Assembly (NCBI GenBank): GCA_003615045.1
Contig: ML014279.1
Coordinates: 1 to 40,381, forward strand
Reading direction: 5' to 3'
Length of the DNA stretch: 40,381 nt
Origin: Caulochytrium protostelioides
Taxonomy: Eukaryota > Chytridiomycota > Caulochytriomycetes > Caulochytriales > Caulochytriaceae
Shown: piece after piece, positions 1-9,228 of the stretch
How the letters are laid out: each line of letters starts with the position of its first letter
Position numbering within the stretch: the stretch's first letter is position 1
The notes under the pieces: model-generated
Seen by the model: only the letters and a program-made list of their open reading frames with translations
The model's database searches: none
What the model was told of the DNA's origin: nothing
Made by a program: the position numbers and the translations under genes

Positions 1-331
1 GGTCGCGCGCGTGCTGGACGGCGGCCGGCAGCGCCGGGGCGCGCGGCGCCACGACGCCGCGCAGCGGGATGCGGCTGACGGGCGTCGGCGCCGGCGCGGC
101 GGCGAAGCGGCGCGGGCCCGAGCCGAGGACGGGCGCCGGCCGCGGATGCGCCGCGGTGGCGGTGGCGGCGGCCGCGGCGTACTGGGCCGGGCCCGGCGAA
201 GCGTGCCAGCGCGCGACTTGGCGGCGGAAGGCCGCGTGGTGCGCCGCCCGCGCGGCGCGCGGCGGTGGCAGGCCGCCGCCGGCTGGCGGGAGCGGCGGGA
301 GCGGCGGCCGGTAGTAGGGAAGACTCGCCAT
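1..331 (-). CDS. Pro/Ala-rich protein, 5' part only (runs off the window)
   Basis: On the minus strand an ATG at 331-329 opens a frame that has no stop through all 110 codons to the edge of the window. The product begins MASLPYYRPPLPPLPPAGGG and stays rich in Ala, Pro, Arg and Gly, with an Ala/Thr run near residues 51-60. No signal peptide, membrane segment or known domain is visible. Very GC-rich DNA keeps frames open by chance, so length alone is weak support. In its favour are the tyrosine/proline start, the AT-richer non-coding DNA directly upstream, and the lack of a better frame. I infer the disordered N-terminus of a larger protein whose domains lie outside the window. Function unknown. 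Confidence 0.4.
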   Translation of the reverse strand, partial: MASLPYYRPPLPPLPPAGGGLPPPRAARAAHHAAFRRQVARWHASPGPAQYAAAAATATAAHPRPAPVLGSGPRRFAAAPAPTPVSRIPLRGVVAPRAPALPAAVQHARD

Positions 332-774
332 CGTGGTCCCGGTCCAATCGCTCGACCGGAAACGAACAGCGCCGATCGCGTGATACTTGCTGCCATGAAT
401 CATCCATTGGTGGAAGACGCGCCAGGGTCGTTCGAAAGTGTCCAAGTGAACCGTGTGTGATCGAGCTGCCCTGGTGATCGTATATCCGATCGGTCGGTGT
501 CACGAAGGGAGGGTTTTGTCTGCGTTCCTTCGTCAATGTCTCATACGCCCCCACCGCCCCGGCCCGCTGGCCGAATGGTCAAAACAGAGTCCCTTAAATG
601 TCACCTTCCATATCAATGGGTCAATGGACACCTGCCAAAAGAAAAAATAACAATGGGATATCCCGACATGTTTTCAAATGTAACCATGATAGATAACCGG
701 CCTTCCCCAACACGGGAATGAGCACGTCGTGACTTCATGACCGTTTCAACGGTCGGGGGAAGTCTCTCGTCCAT
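332..774. other. Intergenic region, no gene seen
   Basis: About 440 bases between the start of the left-edge gene and the stop of the UDP-glucuronate decarboxylase gene, both on the minus strand. It is less GC-rich than its neighbours, especially from about 590 to 720. It should hold the promoter of the left gene and the 3' end of the decarboxylase transcript. The short open frames here carry no recognisable protein. Confidence 0.5.
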
Positions 775-2443
775 TTACGTATAGGGCACGCGCTCAAAGA
801 GCTTGCAAAAGTATTTGACCGTCTCGACGATGCCTTGCTGGACCGAGAAGCGCGGCGCCCAGCCGAACGCGGCCTTGGCCTTGGTGATGTCGGGCTTGCG
901 GCGCTGCGGATCGTCGACCGGCGACGGGTGGAAGACGAGAGGCGCGTCGGGGCGGACCTCGGCGCGGATCATCTCCGCGAGCTGCAGGATCGTGAACTCA
1001 TCGGGGTTGCCGAGGTTCACGGGCGACGTGTCGTCCGAGGCCATCAGCGCGATGAGCCCGTCCACGAGGTCATGGATGTACTGGAACGAGCGCGTCTGCT
1101 CGCCGCTGCCGTAGATCGTGAGCGGCTCGCCCTTCAGCGCCTGCGCGATAAAGTTGCTCACGACGCGGCCGTCCTCCACACTCATCCGCGGGCCGAACGC
1201 TGTTTTCCCGCAGGAAGCCGGGCCAGGGGGGAACCATCCGAGACGAGGTGAGTGAGAAACCGTGATCGATGGGGAGGCGGTGGCCGACGCCGCCCATCCG
1301 TAAGGATGGCATGTCTGGCCCCATGCAAGGCGCACTTACTGTTGAATATCCTGGCGATACGCACATCGACCTGGCTCTGCTCTTTGTACGCCGACGTCAA
1401 CGTCTCGGCCACGCGCTTCCCTTCATCGTAGCACGCCCGCGGCCCAATCTGACGATCCGCAAGCATCAAAGACCAGTCATGAAACGGGAGGTGAGTCCTT
1501 GCATGCAAACGCACCTCGCGGAGAAGTCCCTCACTGCTGTCATTGTTCTATCGCCACCTACCGGATTCACATGGCCCCAGTAAGACTCGTTCTGCGGATG
1601 CACTTCGGGTGATCCGTAGATCTCGGATGTCGAGGCCAGCAGAAACCGCGCGCGCGTGCGCTTGGCGAGTCCGAGCATATTCAGCGTGCCCATCACGCTC
1701 GTCTTGACGGTCTTGACGGGGTTATACTGGTAATGGAACGGCGACGCCGGGCAGGCCAGGTGGTAGATCTGGTCGATCTCGCACATATACGGATCGACCA
1801 CGTCGTGCCGGACGAGATCGAAGTTCGGATGCCCAAACCACTGCGTCAGATTGCTCTTGTGGCCCGTGAAGAAGTTGTCGAGCGCAATGACTTCGTGGCC
1901 CATCAGCATCAGCCGGTCCACGAGGTGCGAGCCGACGAAGCCGGCGCCGCCCGTCACCAGGATCCGCTTCTTTTCGGACGGCGGCAGCTTCGCGACGGCG
2001 GGGTACCGGACGGCGCGCTGGTCGTACACGATGGTGCCTGACGGCGAGTCATCGATAAAGCCCGGATTGCCGGTCAGATAGAGCGCCTGGAGGCGTTCGA
2101 GCCGGATCGGCGTCTGGCCCGCGGCCGTGCCCACCGTATCGCGCCACCGCTCGGGCAGGTCCACCGTCGAGCGGGCCAGCGCGTCCTGCGACGGCACGGA
2201 CGACGGGGACGTCGATCCGGCCGTGGGCGCTGGCTCGGCGTCGTGATGCGCCTCGGCCGGGGGGCGCGACACCGTCGACGGCGGCGCGGACGGCGCGGCG
2301 TGGTCCGGTGAGGGCGACGCGGCGCGTCGCCGCGCGTGGGCGGGCGAGGGCGGCGGCGGGTGCGACTGCGACTGCGACTGCGGCGGCGCGGCGGCCACGG
2401 CGGCCGTCGTCTGCCGGACGGATCCGGCGGTCGCGGGGTCCAT
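775..2443 (-). CDS. UXS1: UDP-glucuronate decarboxylase (UDP-xylose synthase)
   Basis: This NAD-dependent SDR-type enzyme converts UDP-glucuronate to UDP-xylose, the xylose donor for fungal glycans. Three exons join in frame: 2443-1562, 1448-1340 and 1199-775. The introns are 1561-1449 (GTAGGT...CAG) and 1339-1200 (GTAAGT...CAG). The 471-residue product has a Pro/Ser/Ala-rich N-terminus of about 110 residues, the nucleotide-binding motif [11 protein letters not shown] (164-174), FTGHKSN, and the catalytic pair Tyr301 and Lys305 in ACYDEGKR, with Ser-Thr-Ser-Glu upstream. The family motifs RIARIFNTFGPRM and [16 protein letters not shown] follow. The ATG at 2443 is the first in frame after a GTG. 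No transmembrane anchor is visible, so a cytosolic enzyme is likely, as in Cryptococcus Uxs1. Both splice junctions restore conserved residues, so the model is strong. Confidence 0.95.
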
Positions 2444-2850
2444 CCTCACCCGCAGCCAGGCGCGCGTGGGGGATGGCCGAGCGTGGACGGCGTCGCTGCG
2501 GAGGCGGCGGACTGCAACGATGCGCGGGGCAACGAAGACCGGACGACGTCGGATCCGGCGTGGTGCGATTGTGCGGGAACGAGCGTGATCCAGGCCTGCC
2601 GAGATACAGGGACCGAGTCCATCACCCAGGAGAGACAGAGATCAATCCATCGCGACCTCCACTGGGAGAGATCCGTGCTCGCACGAGCCGCCGCGCTACA
2701 ATATCACCTCGCTGAGTGGAGCCGAGTTAGGAGACCTCATCCCAGGAGGGCGGGTCGCGTCCCCGGGGGCCGGCGCGTCCCTGCGGCCACGCGCGAGGTA
2801 TCCCAGCGATCCCATGGCCTGCGCCGCGATCGCGTCACCGGCCCTCCTCA

Positions 2851-2897
2851 TGGCGGCCGTGCCCGTGGCGGCCGTGCCCGTGGCGGCGCCGTGCCCG
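2851..2897. repeat. 15-bp tandem repeat in promoter region
   Basis: The unit TGGCGGCCGTGCCCG occurs twice exactly (2851-2865 and 2866-2880). It is followed by a 17-base variant (2881-2897) with two extra bases and then a degenerate fourth copy. It lies in the divergent promoter region between the UDP-glucuronate decarboxylase and coiled-coil genes. Confidence 0.8.
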
Positions 2898-3001
2898 TGG
2901 CAGCGCCGTGCCCTCGCGGGAGGTCCGCGATCCGCCATCACGGGTCTGCCACCGGTTCCGGCGCCGGCGAGGTCGCGCGTCCCGTGCGTGGCCGCCAGGG
3001 T

Positions 3002-3028
3002 CCGCCGACCGCCGACCGCCGACCGCCG
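3002..3028. repeat. 7-bp tandem repeat
   Basis: About three and a half copies of the unit GACCGCC, non-coding, in the same divergent promoter region as the 15-bp repeat. Confidence 0.75.
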
Positions 3029-3585
3029 TTCTCGAGCGCCGCCGCGTGCCCGTGGACCCGATGGCGCGTGAGCCTGGCGAGGCTGCGCCAGGCTCGGGAC
3101 CCGCCGGGCGGCCGCCGCGGACGGGACTCACCGCGCCACATCACGGCCGCGGCGCACGGCGGCGGTCGCGGCAGCGCCGGCATGGCTGCGCCGTGCCGGG
3201 CGAACGCCGCGAAGGCCGCGAGCGCGTCGCCGGACCGGAAGGCGTCGCCACGGCGTCGCCCGCCGTCGGCGGTCGGTGCCGCGCGCGCGCGCGTCGGCCC
3301 CGGGACCCGCGCCAAGCCTAAAGGCAGGCGCCGGGGCGCTCCCGCCGCCACCACGGCCGCCGCCCCCCGCCGCCGCCACCACGGCTCGACGAGGAGCGGA
3401 CCAGCATCGTCGAAGCCCGGGACGCTCCAGCGTCCGGACAGCTCGTGACGGTCTTCTTGATTCGACCGGGTCGGACCACGAACCTCTCCTCCTCCTTGGC
3501 TGCTGGCGGGTCGCGCCTCGGCCGATGCCTTGACCACGGGCAGCTCTCTCGCGCCACGAGGCCACCGCTGCTCGGTCTCGTCGCG

Positions 3586-5250
3586 ATGGCCGGATCGGCG
3601 CAGGCGTATGCGCATGCGCAGGCGCCGCTGATCGACGCGCTGCGGCAGGACAAGGCCCAGCTGGAGGCGCAGATCCTGCGCTTGACGCTCGACCTCCGGC
3701 GCCAGGCCGAAGAGAAGGGCCGGCTCACGGCGCTGTGGGAGCAGCAGCAGCAAGCCCTCCAGACGCTGGAAACCCAGATCGCCGCGCTCGCGTCCATGCG
3801 CAGCCAGGAGCGCCAGGCGTATGCGCAACTCCGACACACGTGCGCGCGTTTAGAAAAACAGCTCCAGAAGCGGCAGCTGCAGCTGGAGGCCCTGCGTCGG
3901 CATGAGCGCGAGCGCGGCCCCGCGCCGGACCGCGAGCCCCCAACCCACGACGACGGCCGCGACGGTCCCGCGGCCGCCACAGCGGAGGCGGCCGCCGCCG
4001 CCGCTGCCGCGCGCGCCGTGGCCCAGCTCAAGGCGCAGCTGGCGGCGCAGACGCAGCGGCTGCGCGACCACGCCGACCGCGCGCAGGCGGCCGAGACGCG
4101 GCAGCGCGAGCTCGAGGCGCAGCTCGCGCAGGCCGACGCGCGCCTCCGCGCGAACGACGAGCGCAACTGTCTCATGCAGTATGAACTGGACCGCGCGCTG
4201 GACGAGTTGGCGCTTGCCGCCGACGCCCACGCGCCTCCCCGGGCCGCGGCTCCGCCGAACGCCGCGGGCCCGGCTGCGGATGCCGATGCGGCGGCCGACG
4301 CCGACGCGGCCCGGCGCCCCGCAGACCCCGCCGTCCTGCCCGCGACGCTCGAGCGCCTGCAGGTCCTCACGGACCACCTCGCGGCCAGCGGCGCGCTGGA
4401 CGCCGCCGCGCGCCGCCACCTCCGCGCCATCTACGACGGCGTCCTGCACCTCGGCCACGCCGCGCGGCGCTCCCTCGCCGACGCGGCCCCGGCCCACGAG
4501 CGCGGGCCGACCCGTGACCGTGGTCGGCCATGGGATCAGGGCGCGCACGATCGCTCCGACGACGCCGCGGCGCTCGACCCAAGGCTGGCCGACAGCGCGG
4601 CGCGGACGCGGATCTCGCTCGACCGGCCGCCGCCGCCGCCACCGCCGCCACCGCTGCCGCTGCGGGGCCGCCCGCCCGTGCGGCATCGTCCGCCGCCCGT
4701 ATCGCCGTCGCCGCCGCCGCCGCCGCCGCGGCGGTCTGCGTCCACGTCGCCCGTCGATCGGACCGCCGCCCGCGGCGCCTCGCCTCACGGGACCTCGGCG
4801 CGGCGCTCGGCAGCGGCGCTCGCGGCGTTCATGGGCCGCGCCGCGCAGTCGGTCTCGCCGCATCGCGGGCAGCGGTACCGTGAGCACGCGAGCCAGACCG
4901 ACGACGACCGCGACCCGCCGCGCGATCGCGCCGCGACGGGCACGGCGGCCCGGTGGGCGTCAGTGGCCGCCGCTGCGTCGCGGTCGCCCGCGACATCACG
5001 GTCGCGCTCGCGTTCGCCGGCCCGGGCGCCAACCACGAGGACCGACGGCGTCGTCGACGCCCCGGCGACGGCGTCCCGCGGGGTCGGGATGGGCGAGTCA
5101 CGGTCGACCGCGCGTCCGTCACGTCGTCACGGCGATGTGCTGCCCGCGACGCGGTCGATGTCCGCCGACCCGCAGGACTCGTCGATGATCCTGGCGATTG
5201 ACCAGGCCATCGGGGCCCTGGAGCACCAGTGGCATCTGTGCGAGCCCTGA
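3586..5250 (+). CDS. Coiled-coil protein with polyproline and Arg/Ser-rich C-terminal half
   Basis: A 554-residue open frame from the first ATG in frame (3586); codons further upstream contain only a GTG. Residues about 15-105 are Gln/Leu/Glu/Arg-rich with heptad spacing (LIDALRQDKAQLEAQILRL), a long predicted coiled coil. A second coiled coil follows an Ala run at about 140-205. After a helical stretch near 270-315 come polyproline tracts (around 345-385) and SRSRSRSPARAP-type repeats. The last residues, from about 520, become ordered again (SMILAIDQAIGALEHQWHL). The layout recalls structural proteins of spindle poles, cytoskeleton or polarity sites, but no family motif supports that, so function is unknown. 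It is convergent with the Hop2 gene, with 141 bases between stops. The heptads make a real gene likely despite the GC-rich sequence. Confidence 0.7.
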   Translation: MAGSAQAYAHAQAPLIDALRQDKAQLEAQILRLTLDLRRQAEEKGRLTALWEQQQQALQTLETQIAALASMRSQERQAYAQLRHTCARLEKQLQKRQLQLEALRRHERERGPAPDREPPTHDDGRDGPAAATAEAAAAAAAARAVAQLKAQLAAQTQRLRDHADRAQAAETRQRELEAQLAQADARLRANDERNCLMQYELDRALDELALAADAHAPPRAAAPPNAAGPAADADAAADADAARRPADPAVLPATLERLQVLTDHLAASGALDAAARRHLRAIYDGVLHLGHAARRSLADAAPAHERGPTRDRGRPWDQGAHDRSDDAAALDPRLADSAARTRISLDRPPPPPPPPPLPLRGRPPVRHRPPPVSPSPPPPPPRRSASTSPVDRTAARGASPHGTSARRSAAALAAFMGRAAQSVSPHRGQRYREHASQTDDDRDPPRDRAATGTAARWASVAAAASRSPATSRSRSRSPARAPTTRTDGVVDAPATASRGVGMGESRSTARPSRRHGDVLPATRSMSADPQDSSMILAIDQAIGALEHQWHLCEP

Positions 5251-5391
5251 CGCGCCTCCGGCTGGTCTCGGCGCATCGTCTCGGCGGAACCCAGCGCCGC
5301 CCAGCATATCGCGCCGCGGTGGGGTTCGACGTGGTTGAGATCTTTTTATTTTAGCGTATACGAGACCCAGTGCATCAGAACATTCCAAGCG

Positions 5392-6120
5392 CTAGGCTTT
5401 CGGCATGACGGCGCCTACGGCCTCGTCCGTCTCGATTCCCAGATCCTCCATCAGATCCTTGGGCTTGGTGGGCATGTTCTCGGTGATGGTGTCCCACATG
5501 TCCTTGAAAAGTTTCTTGCGCAGGCGCCACTGGCGCAGTGCCGCGGTCCGCCGGTCGCGGATCGCCTTGATCTCCTTCTCGCTCACGTGGGACTGGCCTG
5601 CTTCGAGCGGCGCGAGCCGCGTCCGCAGCTCGTCGGCCTGCGCTTGGAGGGCGGCGCGGCGCGCCTCGAGCGCCTCCAGCGTGGGGATACTCCGGTACTT
5701 GGAGACGGCTTCTGTCAGCCGCGCGACGTCGCCGCGCAGAGCGGCCGTTTCCTCCTTTAGCTGCGCGATCTGCAGGTCGGTGGCTTGCACCTCGGTGCGC
5801 GACGGTTTGGGCCGGTCCTCCTGCGTCGCCACATAGACCCACTGCTTGCCATAGCACTTGCCGCGGATCGCGTTCGCCTCGACCAGGTCGTTGAGGAGTT
5901 TGACGACTTTGGCCTTGGGGATCGCGCCATGGAGGTTTTGGAAGACATCGTTCGCCGAGTAGGGCCGGTTCTGCCGCTTGAGATACTGCACGACGCTGTC
6001 GGCGTCCGGGTCGCCGCGCGTCGCGCTGCTGGCCTTGGTGGTGCTGCTAGTCTTGCTAGGCCGCGAGGCCGGCGCGTCGTCTTCGTCGTCCTCTGGCGCC
6101 GGCCGCTTCGCCTTCGCCAT
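5392..6120 (-). CDS. HOP2: Hop2 / TBPIP meiotic recombination protein
   Basis: Hop2 works with Mnd1 in the nucleus to stimulate Dmc1 and Rad51 strand exchange during meiotic homologous pairing. The intronless frame encodes 242 residues, close to the family length. After an acidic, Ser/Lys-rich N-terminus (1-40) comes the winged-helix DNA-binding domain, with VVQYLKRQNRPYSANDVFQN and KCYGKQWVYVATQ. A Leu-rich coiled coil (about 115-180) follows. The C-terminal part has RRTAALRQWRLRKKLFKDMW and DTITENMPTKPKDLMEDLGI, typical of TBPIP. The start is the ATG at 6120; an upstream in-frame GTG is ignored. Most fungal HOP2 genes have introns, and this one needs none. Its presence implies that the organism keeps, or recently kept, meiotic machinery. 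Confidence 0.92.
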   Translation of the reverse strand: MAKAKRPAPEDDEDDAPASRPSKTSSTTKASSATRGDPDADSVVQYLKRQNRPYSANDVFQNLHGAIPKAKVVKLLNDLVEANAIRGKCYGKQWVYVATQEDRPKPSRTEVQATDLQIAQLKEETAALRGDVARLTEAVSKYRSIPTLEALEARRAALQAQADELRTRLAPLEAGQSHVSEKEIKAIRDRRTAALRQWRLRKKLFKDMWDTITENMPTKPKDLMEDLGIETDEAVGAVMPKA

Positions 6121-6628
6121 CGTGGCACCCACGCGCGCGATCCAGAGCCTTGCGGCTGCCCAGCGGTGCCGTTTCGAGGCGAGTCGCGGTCAGATACAAG
6201 ACAAGAAGACGAGGTGAGCCGAACCGCGAGAAGCGTCGGCAAACGGCAATCGGCAATCGGAAATCGAGACGGCGGACGCTCGACCAACAGGAATTCGGGC
6301 GAGACGTCGCACGATGGCTCACGACGTATCGTGCCGCATCGCGGATCACAGCGATCATGGATGGAGGCCGCGTTGTCGAGCACTTGGCCGCGGCAGGACG
6401 GTTGTGAACGACGCCCGGCGAGGGGGGCAGCCTCCGGGAACGTCGGAGCAACCGTGACGGCGACGGCGACGGCGACGGCGGCAAACGGCGACGCTGCGAG
6501 AGCGCAGGGTTCTGCGCCGCCGAATGACATCACGACGCGGCCCGCCGGCTCCGACCCCAGGGCGACGCACGTGGCGCCGGCACCGACGCGCGGGACAGGC
6601 AGTCACCCTGGCGTGGCTTAGCTCATGG

Positions 6629-6650
6629 TGTGGCGCAGTCACGCCATTCG
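6629..6650. repeat. 22-bp direct repeat with internal hairpin, copy 1
   Basis: The sequence TGTGGCGCAGTCACGCCATT plus CG occurs here and again, identically, at 6691-6712. Within it, TGGCG and CGCCA are complementary across a six-base loop, so each copy can fold as a small hairpin. It lies about 510 bases upstream of the Hop2 start and 110 bases beyond the E2 stop. Confidence 0.85.
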
Positions 6651-6690
6651 TTGTCCTGTGGCGTCTCCGGCCGTAGGGCTCATCCCACCC

Positions 6691-6712
6691 TGTGGCGCAG
6701 TCACGCCATTCG
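6691..6712. repeat. 22-bp direct repeat with internal hairpin, copy 2
   Basis: Exact second copy of the 22-base sequence at 6629-6650, starting 62 bases after the first. It ends 47 bases before the E2 stop codon, so it could lie in the E2 3' untranslated region or act in the Hop2 promoter. The rest of 6121-6758 shows no gene. Confidence 0.85.
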
Positions 6713-6758
6713 GCGCACCGCACGATCGTTCAGATTTAGTTCGACTATACCCAGGAGT

Positions 6759-8417
6759 TTAGACGGTCGTCACCGAGAGCAGTGACGGGTGCTCCAGGTA
6801 GCGTTTCCAGAGCTGGACAAAGCGGGCGACGGTGGCGCCGTCGACGACGCGATGGTCGGCGTTGAAGGAGACCTGCATGACCTGGGTCGGGCGGAGCTCG
6901 AGCTCCTTCTTGCCCGGCACGATGGGATGGTAGCGCGGGAGCGTCTGGGCCTGGCCAAGCGCGCCGATGCACAGCGTGGACTCGACGAGCACCGGGTGCA
7001 GCACCGTCCCGCCGATCGCGCCGATGTTGCTCAGTGTGATGGTGCCGTCCGCGAGATCGCTGCGGCTCAACGCGCCCTGCTTGGCGAGCCGCTTCAGCCG
7101 CTCCAGCTCCAGCGCGATCTCCAAGAGGCTCTTCTGCTCGCAGTGCTTCACGTTGGGCACGATGAGACCGACCGGCGTATCCATCGCGACGCCGATGTGG
7201 TGCGCCCTGCGGAAGCGCAAGCTCGCGCCCGCCGCATCGGCTTCGCCCGTGCCGCCCGCGGGCGTCACGAGCTGGGCGTTGAGCAGCGGGAACGGCTTCA
7301 GGGCCAAGCTCATGGCCTTGAGGAAAATGGGCATCACGGTAATCTTTTTGAGATCCGCGTACGTCGCAAGCGCCGGGTCGTGGTTCTCGCGCGCTGACGC
7401 CAGCAGACGGTTGATCTCCGCTCGGAACGCCAGCACAGCATCGATGTTGATTTCGTCTGAATAGCCGAAGTGCGGGATCTGGAGAGACCGCGTCATGCTC
7501 TTAAACATGGCTTTCTGGAACGCCGTCAACGGCACGTCCGTCGTGTCAGGCACGGTAGTGGGCTCCGGCACCGGGGCTGAACCTGGCATCGGCGTCGTCG
7601 GCGTCGGCGTCGGCGTCGACAAAGCTGACGGTGCCGCAGACGCGGCAGAGGGGCCGCTTCCGGTATAATGATGCAGATCCTCTTTCGTGATGCGCTGACC
7701 GCGGCCCGTCGGCGTCACGAGCGCCAGGTCGATGCCCATTTCGCGCGCGAGACGGCGCACGCCCGGCGTCGCCAACACATCGGGATTGGTGGTTGCGGAA
7801 GGCGCCGACGGCGCCGACGATGCCGATGCCGATGAAGCAGCCGCCGTCCACGACGGCTCTGGAGCGGCAGCCGCGACGGGCGCAACCTTTGGCGCCGGCG
7901 CCGCGGCGTCGGCGTCTTCCGAGGCCGCCGTGACACCGCCGCTGGCGACTTCAATGTCGACGAGCGGCTTGCCGACCTGCGCCATATCGCCGACCTGGTA
8001 GTAGAGCTTGCGGATGGTGCCCTCGAATCGGCTCGTGATCTCGACCGTCGCCTTGTCGCTCTGGACCTCGCAGATCTTGCCGAACTCCTCGACAGGATCG
8101 CCTTCCTTGACAAACCACTGGATCACCTCACACTCGGTCACGCCCTCGCCAATGTCGGCCAGCATGAAGGGCGTCAGTGGGGCCCGCGACGGCGGCGACG
8201 TATGAAGCGGCCGCGCCTGCGCCGAGAGGCCGTACGGGAGCGACGCGACGCGGGGCCAACCCACCCATGGCGATGCCGACGCGGGGGTGCCGCTCAAACC
8301 GGCAGGGCGGCATGCTGGGGGCGTCGAATGCAGCGTGCGGATCGACGATGCGGCGGCTGAGCCGGCGTGACGGAGGAGCCGCCGCGGCGGCGGGGCCAGC
8401 TGACGGAGACGCAGCAT
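6759..8417 (-). CDS. DBT: Branched-chain 2-oxo acid dehydrogenase E2 (dihydrolipoyl acyltransferase)
   Basis: This is the core of the mitochondrial complex that degrades the keto acids of Leu, Ile and Val. The 552-residue product has a mitochondrial presequence (MLRLRQLAPPPRRLLRH). A lipoyl domain spans about 84-157, with lipoylated Lys122 in CEVQSDKATVEITSR. A peripheral-subunit binding domain (about 214-250) has ATPGVRRLAREMGIDL, and linkers are Ala/Ser/Pro-rich. The acyltransferase domain carries the active site DHRVVDGA (His522, Asp526). CEVQSDKA and ITSRFEGTIRKLYY match branched-chain E2 better than pyruvate E2. An in-frame ATG at 8477 would add 20 residues (MPVLCDLPCPALPYTP) ahead of the presequence. 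I prefer 8417 because an amphipathic targeting peptide begins there. No intron. Confidence 0.93.
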   Translation of the reverse strand: MLRLRQLAPPPRRLLRHAGSAAASSIRTLHSTPPACRPAGLSGTPASASPWVGWPRVASLPYGLSAQARPLHTSPPSRAPLTPFMLADIGEGVTECEVIQWFVKEGDPVEEFGKICEVQSDKATVEITSRFEGTIRKLYYQVGDMAQVGKPLVDIEVASGGVTAASEDADAAAPAPKVAPVAAAAPEPSWTAAASSASASSAPSAPSATTNPDVLATPGVRRLAREMGIDLALVTPTGRGQRITKEDLHHYTGSGPSAASAAPSALSTPTPTPTTPMPGSAPVPEPTTVPDTTDVPLTAFQKAMFKSMTRSLQIPHFGYSDEINIDAVLAFRAEINRLLASARENHDPALATYADLKKITVMPIFLKAMSLALKPFPLLNAQLVTPAGGTGEADAAGASLRFRRAHHIGVAMDTPVGLIVPNVKHCEQKSLLEIALELERLKRLAKQGALSRSDLADGTITLSNIGAIGGTVLHPVLVESTLCIGALGQAQTLPRYHPIVPGKKELELRPTQVMQVSFNADHRVVDGATVARFVQLWKRYLEHPSLLSVTTV

Positions 8418-8437
8418 GATCGAGCGAGTGGGGGTGT

Positions 8438-8460
8438 AGGGCAGGGCAGGGCAGGGCAGG
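8438..8460. repeat. Pentanucleotide GGGCA repeat
   Basis: About four and a half copies of a five-base unit (GGGCA on the plus strand) lie between two in-frame ATG codons of the E2 gene (8477 and 8417). The unit is not a multiple of three, so a change in copy number would break the longer frame and leave the shorter one intact. Confidence 0.85.
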
Positions 8461-8477
8461 TCGCAGAGAACAGGCAT

Positions 8478-9228
8478 GGATCAGACATCCATTCCAGTCA
8501 GCGCTGCGATGGGGGTCTAACGCTGGGCAGCAGGAACGCGCCTCCAGTCGTTGGCGCGGGGCGATGGCAGGCAGGTCGCTTCAAGTATGGCATTCAAGCA
8601 GCCGATCTGAGGGTGGCGCCATCGTGCTCGTGACCCTTCAAGTGTTGCGTGAGTCACCGACGCGCTGCGTCTCGCGATCGTGCCATGTGGCGCAGCCCGA
8701 CGCGCGCGAGGAGATCGGCTCGGGAGCTTAGCGGCGTCAATGCAGGTGCGGACCGCCGGGCCCCCCAATGCGCACTGGCCGCCACCCAGACGGCCCTCAG
8801 CTTCTCAGAGGCGGTCGGTATGACCGCCGTCATGGGGGCCGCTGTCTCCACGTTTGTTGTGGCATTTTTAAAGCGTCCGGCATCACGGGATCCATCGGAT
8901 TTGTTATGCTTGAAGTGTGTTTTTTACTTTATCGAGAAGCGGCAGCACACCAGAAAGATGCTTTCTCATGATGATCCGCCGATCGCTGCGGTTTGGGAGA
9001 TACGGTTTCCACTTATTCTCTCATGGCAAGACCCTTGATCAGTCCTACACTTGGTGTGATGCGAGCAAGGAAAGTGTCCGACCTGGCTCGTCTTTTTTGT
9101 TATCGAAACAGCAATTGTCTCCAATGGTCTTTCTACAATCATCGTAGAATTATGCCCGTCGTCCGCGTGGCTTGGCGATCCCATCTATAAACTACAGCGC
9201 CCCCCGCGCCACTGCGGGCCGCAGCGAT
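8478..9228. other. Intergenic region, no gene seen
   Basis: About 750 bases between the E2 start and the Tip20/RINT1 stop, both on the minus strand. The part from about 8860 to 9180 is AT-richer. Overlapping short frames on both strands show no protein-like motif. It should contain the E2 promoter and the 3' end of the neighbouring transcript. Confidence 0.45.

Larger units (their letters stand above)
2444..3585. other. Long GC-rich divergent intergenic region
   Basis: About 1.1 kb separate the start codons of two divergent genes and should contain both promoters. The DNA is very GC-rich, so many frames are open on both strands, but they are low-complexity Arg/Ala/Pro/Gly and none resembles a protein family. 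Two short tandem repeats lie within it, at 2851-2897 and 3002-3028. I see no coding gene. Confidence 0.45.

Noticed and set aside
2336-3448. 370-codon plus-strand frame
   Set aside because: Arg/Ala/Pro-rich low complexity; it runs opposite the UXS1 exon and through the GC-rich promoter. It shows no family motif and is best explained by lack of stops in GC-rich DNA.
3318-4887. Long minus-strand frames (370 and 345 codons) opposite the coiled-coil gene
   Set aside because: They mirror the coiled-coil gene on the other strand and translate to Arg/Ser/Ala repeats.
3902-5188. 428-codon plus-strand frame
   Set aside because: Second frame of the coiled-coil gene; only Arg/Pro/Thr repeats, with no heptads or motifs.
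8967-8974. C-box-like ATGATGA suggesting a C/D snoRNA
   Set aside because: There is no CTGA D box at a suitable distance and no terminal stem.
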